Source of the DNA: Mesorhizobium shangrilense
GTDB lineage: Bacteria; Pseudomonadota; Alphaproteobacteria; Rhizobiales; Rhizobiaceae
DNA length: 64,000 nucleotides
Assembly: GCF_028826155.1 (NCBI RefSeq)
Contig: NZ_JAQGPN010000001.1
Location: 2,981,501-3,045,500 of the forward strand
Direction: 5' to 3'
Shown here: positions 61,401 through 64,000 of the stretch, piece by piece
Layout: each line of letters begins with the position of its first letter
How positions within the stretch are numbered: the first letter of the stretch is position 1
Position numbers and translations under genes: made by a program
The notes under the pieces: generated by a model
The model's database searches: none
Seen by the model: the letters and a program-made list of their open reading frames with translations, nothing else
What the model was told of the DNA's origin: nothing

Positions 61401-62230
61401 ACAAGCCCAACCACACCGTCGCCGCCGGCAAGGTGCGATTTGCCAATGACGCCCCGCTGGCGCTGGTCGCCGGTCCGTGCCAGCTCGAATCGCGACAGCA
61501 TGCCTTCGACATGGCCGGCGCGCTGAAAGAGATGACGGAAAAGCTCGGCATCGGGCTGGTCTACAAGACCAGCTACGACAAGGCGAACCGCACCTCGCTC
61601 TCGGCCACGCGCGGGGCGGGGCTGGAAGCGGCGCTCCCGGTGTTCGACGCGCTTCGCAAGGAGTTCGGCCTGCCGGTGCTGACCGACATCCACAGCGAGG
61701 AGCAGTGCGGCATCGTCGCGCCGCATGTCGATATCCTGCAGATCCCGGCGTTCCTGTCGCGACAGACCGACCTACTCGTCGCCGCCGCCAGCACAGGCAA
61801 GATCGTCAACGTGAAGAAGGGGCAGTTTCTGGCCCCCTGGGACATGAAGAACGTGGTCGCCAAGGTCACGGGCTCCGGAAATCCGAACGTGCTGGTGACG
61901 GAGCGCGGCGCATCCTTCGGCTACAACACGCTGGTTTCCGACATGCGCGCCTTGCCCATCATGGCCGACATCGGCGCGCCGGTGATCTTCGACGCCACCC
62001 ATTCGGTACAGCAGCCGGGCGGCCAAGGCGGCTCGAGTGGCGGCGAGCGGCGCTTCGTCGAAACGCTGGCTCGCGCAGCGGTCGCCGTAGGGGTTGCGGG
62101 CGTGTTCATCGAGACACATCAGGACCCGGACAATTCGACGTCGTCCGACGGTCCCAACATGGTGCCGCTCAAGGACATGCCGGCCCTTCTCGAAAAGCTG
62201 ATGGCGCTGGACCGCGTGGCAAAGGGCTGA
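61397..62230 (+). CDS. kdsA: 3-deoxy-8-phosphooctulonate synthase KdsA
   Basis: A 277-residue TIM-barrel enzyme making KDO-8-phosphate for lipopolysaccharide. Signatures: VAGPCQLESRQHAFD, VYKTSYDKANRTS, TDIHSEEQCG, NVKKGQFLAPWDM and FDATHSVQQPG. The Cys in AGPCQLES is the metal-binding Cys of class II (metal-dependent) enzymes; metal-independent ones have Asn there. It overlaps the VOC gene by ATGA. Confidence 0.96.
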   Translation: MNKPNHTVAAGKVRFANDAPLALVAGPCQLESRQHAFDMAGALKEMTEKLGIGLVYKTSYDKANRTSLSATRGAGLEAALPVFDALRKEFGLPVLTDIHSEEQCGIVAPHVDILQIPAFLSRQTDLLVAAASTGKIVNVKKGQFLAPWDMKNVVAKVTGSGNPNVLVTERGASFGYNTLVSDMRALPIMADIGAPVIFDATHSVQQPGGQGGSSGGERRFVETLARAAVAVGVAGVFIETHQDPDNSTSSDGPNMVPLKDMPALLEKLMALDRVAKG

Positions 62231-62344
62231 TCGGGCCGGCCGGCGTAGGGCCCGGCCCCAGTCCAGGACGGCCGGACAAGAGTCTGATTCAATCCGGGCG
62301 CGTGTTGCTCTAGGCTGGACCGGCGGGGGCCTCAGGAGGAACCC

Positions 62345-62548
62345 ATGTCGGTTGCACGTGTCACCGAAATCACCGCTTCGTCAACGACGAGCTTCGAAGA
62401 CGCCATCGCTCAGGGCATCGCCCGGGCCAACCAGACGCTGACGAATGTCGAGGGCGCCTGGGTCCAGCAGCAGACGGTCGCCTGCGAAGCGGGCAAGATC
62501 AAGGAGTACCGGGTGAATATGAAGGTGACCTTCATCCTCACCGACTAG
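62345..62548 (+). CDS. Dodecin family protein
   Basis: A 67-residue flavin-binding dodecamer. VARVTEITASSTTSFEDAIA and ARANQTLTNVEGAWVQ (Trp near the ligand) with VNMKVTFILTD at the end match dodecin. AGGAGG lies just before ATG 62345. It stores or buffers flavin. The gap from kdsA has a small hairpin-like repeat, so it probably has its own promoter. Confidence 0.93.
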   Translation: MSVARVTEITASSTTSFEDAIAQGIARANQTLTNVEGAWVQQQTVACEAGKIKEYRVNMKVTFILTD

Positions 62549-62609
62549 CTGCGGCGGACTGCAGCGGACGGGGAGGCACGACAACGGCACGCCGCGACGC
62601 GGCCGGCCG

Positions 62610-63092
62610 TTACGGGCCCCGGAGGCTGTCGGCGATGCCGCCAACCAGCGCGTCGTAATCTGCCTTGAGCGACGGCGGATAGGCGACGCTCACCGTATGG
62701 ATCACGCCGCCATGTCCGAACAGGCGGCGCTGGTAGAACACGTGGCCGTCCTTGAAGCCCGAAAGCACCACCCAGTCGCTGCCGATCCGGCTGTAGGTGA
62801 TGCGGTACGAGGAGTCCTGGTCGGCGGCAGCGCTGGCGGCGAAGCTCTTCGGCGTCTCGTCCATGACATTCTGGATGCCGGAGCAGACCAGGCTCGCCCC
62901 ATCGTCGGCCATCCACTGCTGCCCGTCGCCGTTGTCAGGTTCGGGCAGCCGCCGGATGAAGATCTCGTCCGGAAAGGTGCAGGTCGTGCCGAACCGCGAG
63001 TTCACATAGGTGTAGGGATCTGCTCCGGCCGTGGCCGCACCTGCCGCAAGCACGGCCAGGGCCAGGGAGAGCAGGGCGCCCCGGGGTCTCAT
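62610..63092 (-). CDS. Small secreted protein of unknown function
   Basis: A 160-residue protein with signal peptide ([14 protein letters not shown]). Mature part: [21 protein letters not shown], two cysteines, and [18 protein letters not shown], a pattern of an exported alphaproteobacterial family of unknown role (FxxRFGTxxxxP). It overlaps moaA by 4 bases, so the two may be co-translated. Confidence 0.75.
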   Translation of the reverse strand: MRPRGALLSLALAVLAAGAATAGADPYTYVNSRFGTTCTFPDEIFIRRLPEPDNGDGQQWMADDGASLVCSGIQNVMDETPKSFAASAAADQDSSYRITYSRIGSDWVVLSGFKDGHVFYQRRLFGHGGVIHTVSVAYPPSLKADYDALVGGIADSLRGP

Positions 63093-64000
63093 CCCCCGGT
63101 CACGCTCATGTGACGCGACACCGCGGGGCGCTTGCTGCGCCGATCGATGACGAAGTCATGGCCCTTCGGCTTGCGGCCGATCGCCTCGTCGATGGCGGCG
63201 GAGAGCAGATCGTTGCCTTCGGACGCCCGCAGCGGCGTGCGCAGGTCGGCCGCGTCCTCCTGACCGAGGCACATGAACAGCGTGCCCGTGCAGGTGATGC
63301 GTACGCGGTTGCAGCTTTCGCAGAAATTGTGGGTCATCGGCGTGATGAAGCCGAGGCGGCCGCCCGTCTCGGCGACCTCGACGTAACGAGCGGGGCCGCC
63401 GGTCTTGTAGGGGATGTCGTTGAGCGTGAACTGGCGCTCGAGATCAGCGCGCAGCACGGAGAGCGGCAGGTACTGGTCGGTGCGGTCGACTTCGATCTCG
63501 CCCATGGGCATGGTTTCGATGACCGTGAGGTCCATGCCGCGGCCGTGGGCCCACCGCATCAATTCCGGGATCTCTGCCTCGTTGAAACCCTTCAGCGCGA
63601 CCGCATTCAGCTTGATGCTGAGCCCTGCGGCCTGCGCGGCGTCAATGCCGGCGATGACACGTCCGATATCGCCCCAGCGGGTAATCTCGCGGAATTTCAC
63701 CGGGTCGAGCGTATCCAGCGAGACGTTTATGCGCCTCACGCCACAGTCGACGAGTTCTTGGGCGAAGCGGGAGAGCTGCGAGCCGTTGGTGGTGAGCGTC
63801 AGCTCTTCCAGCGCGCCGGTCTTGAGATGGCGCGAGAGCTCGCGCACGAGATGCATGATGTTCTTGCGCACCAGCGGCTCGCCGCCGGTGAGCCGCAGCT
63901 TCTTCACGCCCTTCTCAATGAAGACCGTGCAGAGCCTGTCCAGTTCCTCGAGCGAGAGCAGATCCTTCTTGGGTAAGAAGGTCATGTCCTCTGCCATGCA
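63089..64000 (-). CDS. moaA: GTP 3',8-cyclase MoaA (N-terminus beyond the window)
   Basis: A radical SAM enzyme of molybdenum cofactor synthesis; ~304 residues are present and the start lies to the right. The codon at the very edge (63998-64000) is Cys, followed by MAEDMTFLP, which is the third Cys of the CxxxCxxC motif. [28 protein letters not shown] and the second cluster [14 protein letters not shown] with a later Cys are present. The C-terminal end is MSVTGG. It precedes the small secreted gene. Confidence 0.95.
   Translation of the reverse strand, partial: CMAEDMTFLPKKDLLSLEELDRLCTVFIEKGVKKLRLTGGEPLVRKNIMHLVRELSRHLKTGALEELTLTTNGSQLSRFAQELVDCGVRRINVSLDTLDPVKFREITRWGDIGRVIAGIDAAQAAGLSIKLNAVALKGFNEAEIPELMRWAHGRGMDLTVIETMPMGEIEVDRTDQYLPLSVLRADLERQFTLNDIPYKTGGPARYVEVAETGGRLGFITPMTHNFCESCNRVRITCTGTLFMCLGQEDAADLRTPLRASEGNDLLSAAIDEAIGRKPKGHDFVIDRRSKRPAVSRHMSVTGG

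Noticed and set aside
62233..62258. GGGCCGG/CCGGCCC repeat after kdsA as terminator
   Set aside because: Several overlapping GC repeats, no T-run; could be chance in GC-rich DNA.

Overview
The window reads as chromosomal DNA of a GC-rich alphaproteobacterium of the Hyphomicrobiales (rhizobial/phyllobacterial type). Supporting this are an ExoR homologue, the PopZ (DUF2497)-ValS block, DivK-PleD, and a lanthanide-type methanol dehydrogenase locus joined to tetrahydromethanopterin (H4MPT)/methylofuran C1 genes. Genes are tightly packed, with many ATGA/TTGA/GTGA overlaps. No insertion sequence or CRISPR array was seen.

Region 1 (1-25.0 kb) is a methylotrophy island. It starts with a NitT/TauT-type ABC transporter (first gene cut by the window edge), a metallo-beta-lactamase-fold protein and a SoxYZ-like carrier of the 'quinoprotein relay' type. 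A small secreted Cys-rich protein of unknown function diverges from xoxF. Then come xoxF-xoxG-xoxJ (Ln-dependent methanol dehydrogenase, its cytochrome c and its periplasmic partner), a rhodanese-like CW-motif protein and pqqABCDE. Convergent to these is a minus-strand operon fhcB-A-D-C-folP (formyltransferase/hydrolase complex plus dihydropteroate synthase). A pterin carbinolamine dehydratase-like gene follows, then a plus-strand run: beta-RFAP synthase, mtdB, ATP-grasp gene, mch, RimK-like ATP-grasp gene, CitG-like gene and fae. Together these oxidise methanol to formaldehyde in the periplasm (XoxF/PQQ) and formaldehyde to formate in the cytoplasm (Fae, MtdB, Mch, Fhc), and they include cofactor synthesis genes.

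Region 2 (25.8-44.4 kb) is a two-armed catabolic island around an IclR regulator. The left arm encodes a thiolase, MaoC-type hydratase, acyl-CoA ligase, acyl-CoA dehydrogenase, alpha-methylacyl-CoA racemase-like CoA transferase and FMN reductase. The right arm encodes an SDR, an isochorismatase-fold protein lacking the usual Cys, an LLM-class flavin monooxygenase, a second SDR, a five-gene HAAT (Liv-type) ABC transporter, a PEP mutase/isocitrate lyase-family lyase and a LeuC/LeuD pair. The divergent promoter carries a near-consensus IclR box. I propose an uncharacterised pathway for a methyl-branched, probably heterocyclic or heteroatom-containing carboxylate. It would begin with a two-component flavin monooxygenase and end in CoA-dependent beta-oxidation and hydratase/lyase cleavage. 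The substrate cannot be read from sequence.

Region 3 (44.4-64 kb) is mostly housekeeping. It holds a decayed phage tail-gene remnant, tRNA-Asn, a small membrane protein, tRNA-Cys, a PIMT-like methyltransferase, TolC, PopZ, ValS, an outer-membrane FadL-like protein, ExoR, a DUF3572 protein, DivK-PleD, ribosomal protein L33, a MoaD-like/BNR-propeller pair facing a MarR regulator (12-bp palindrome between them), a VOC protein, KdsA, dodecin, a small secreted protein and MoaA (cut by the right edge).

All calls come from reading sequence and translated proteins by eye; no database search was run.
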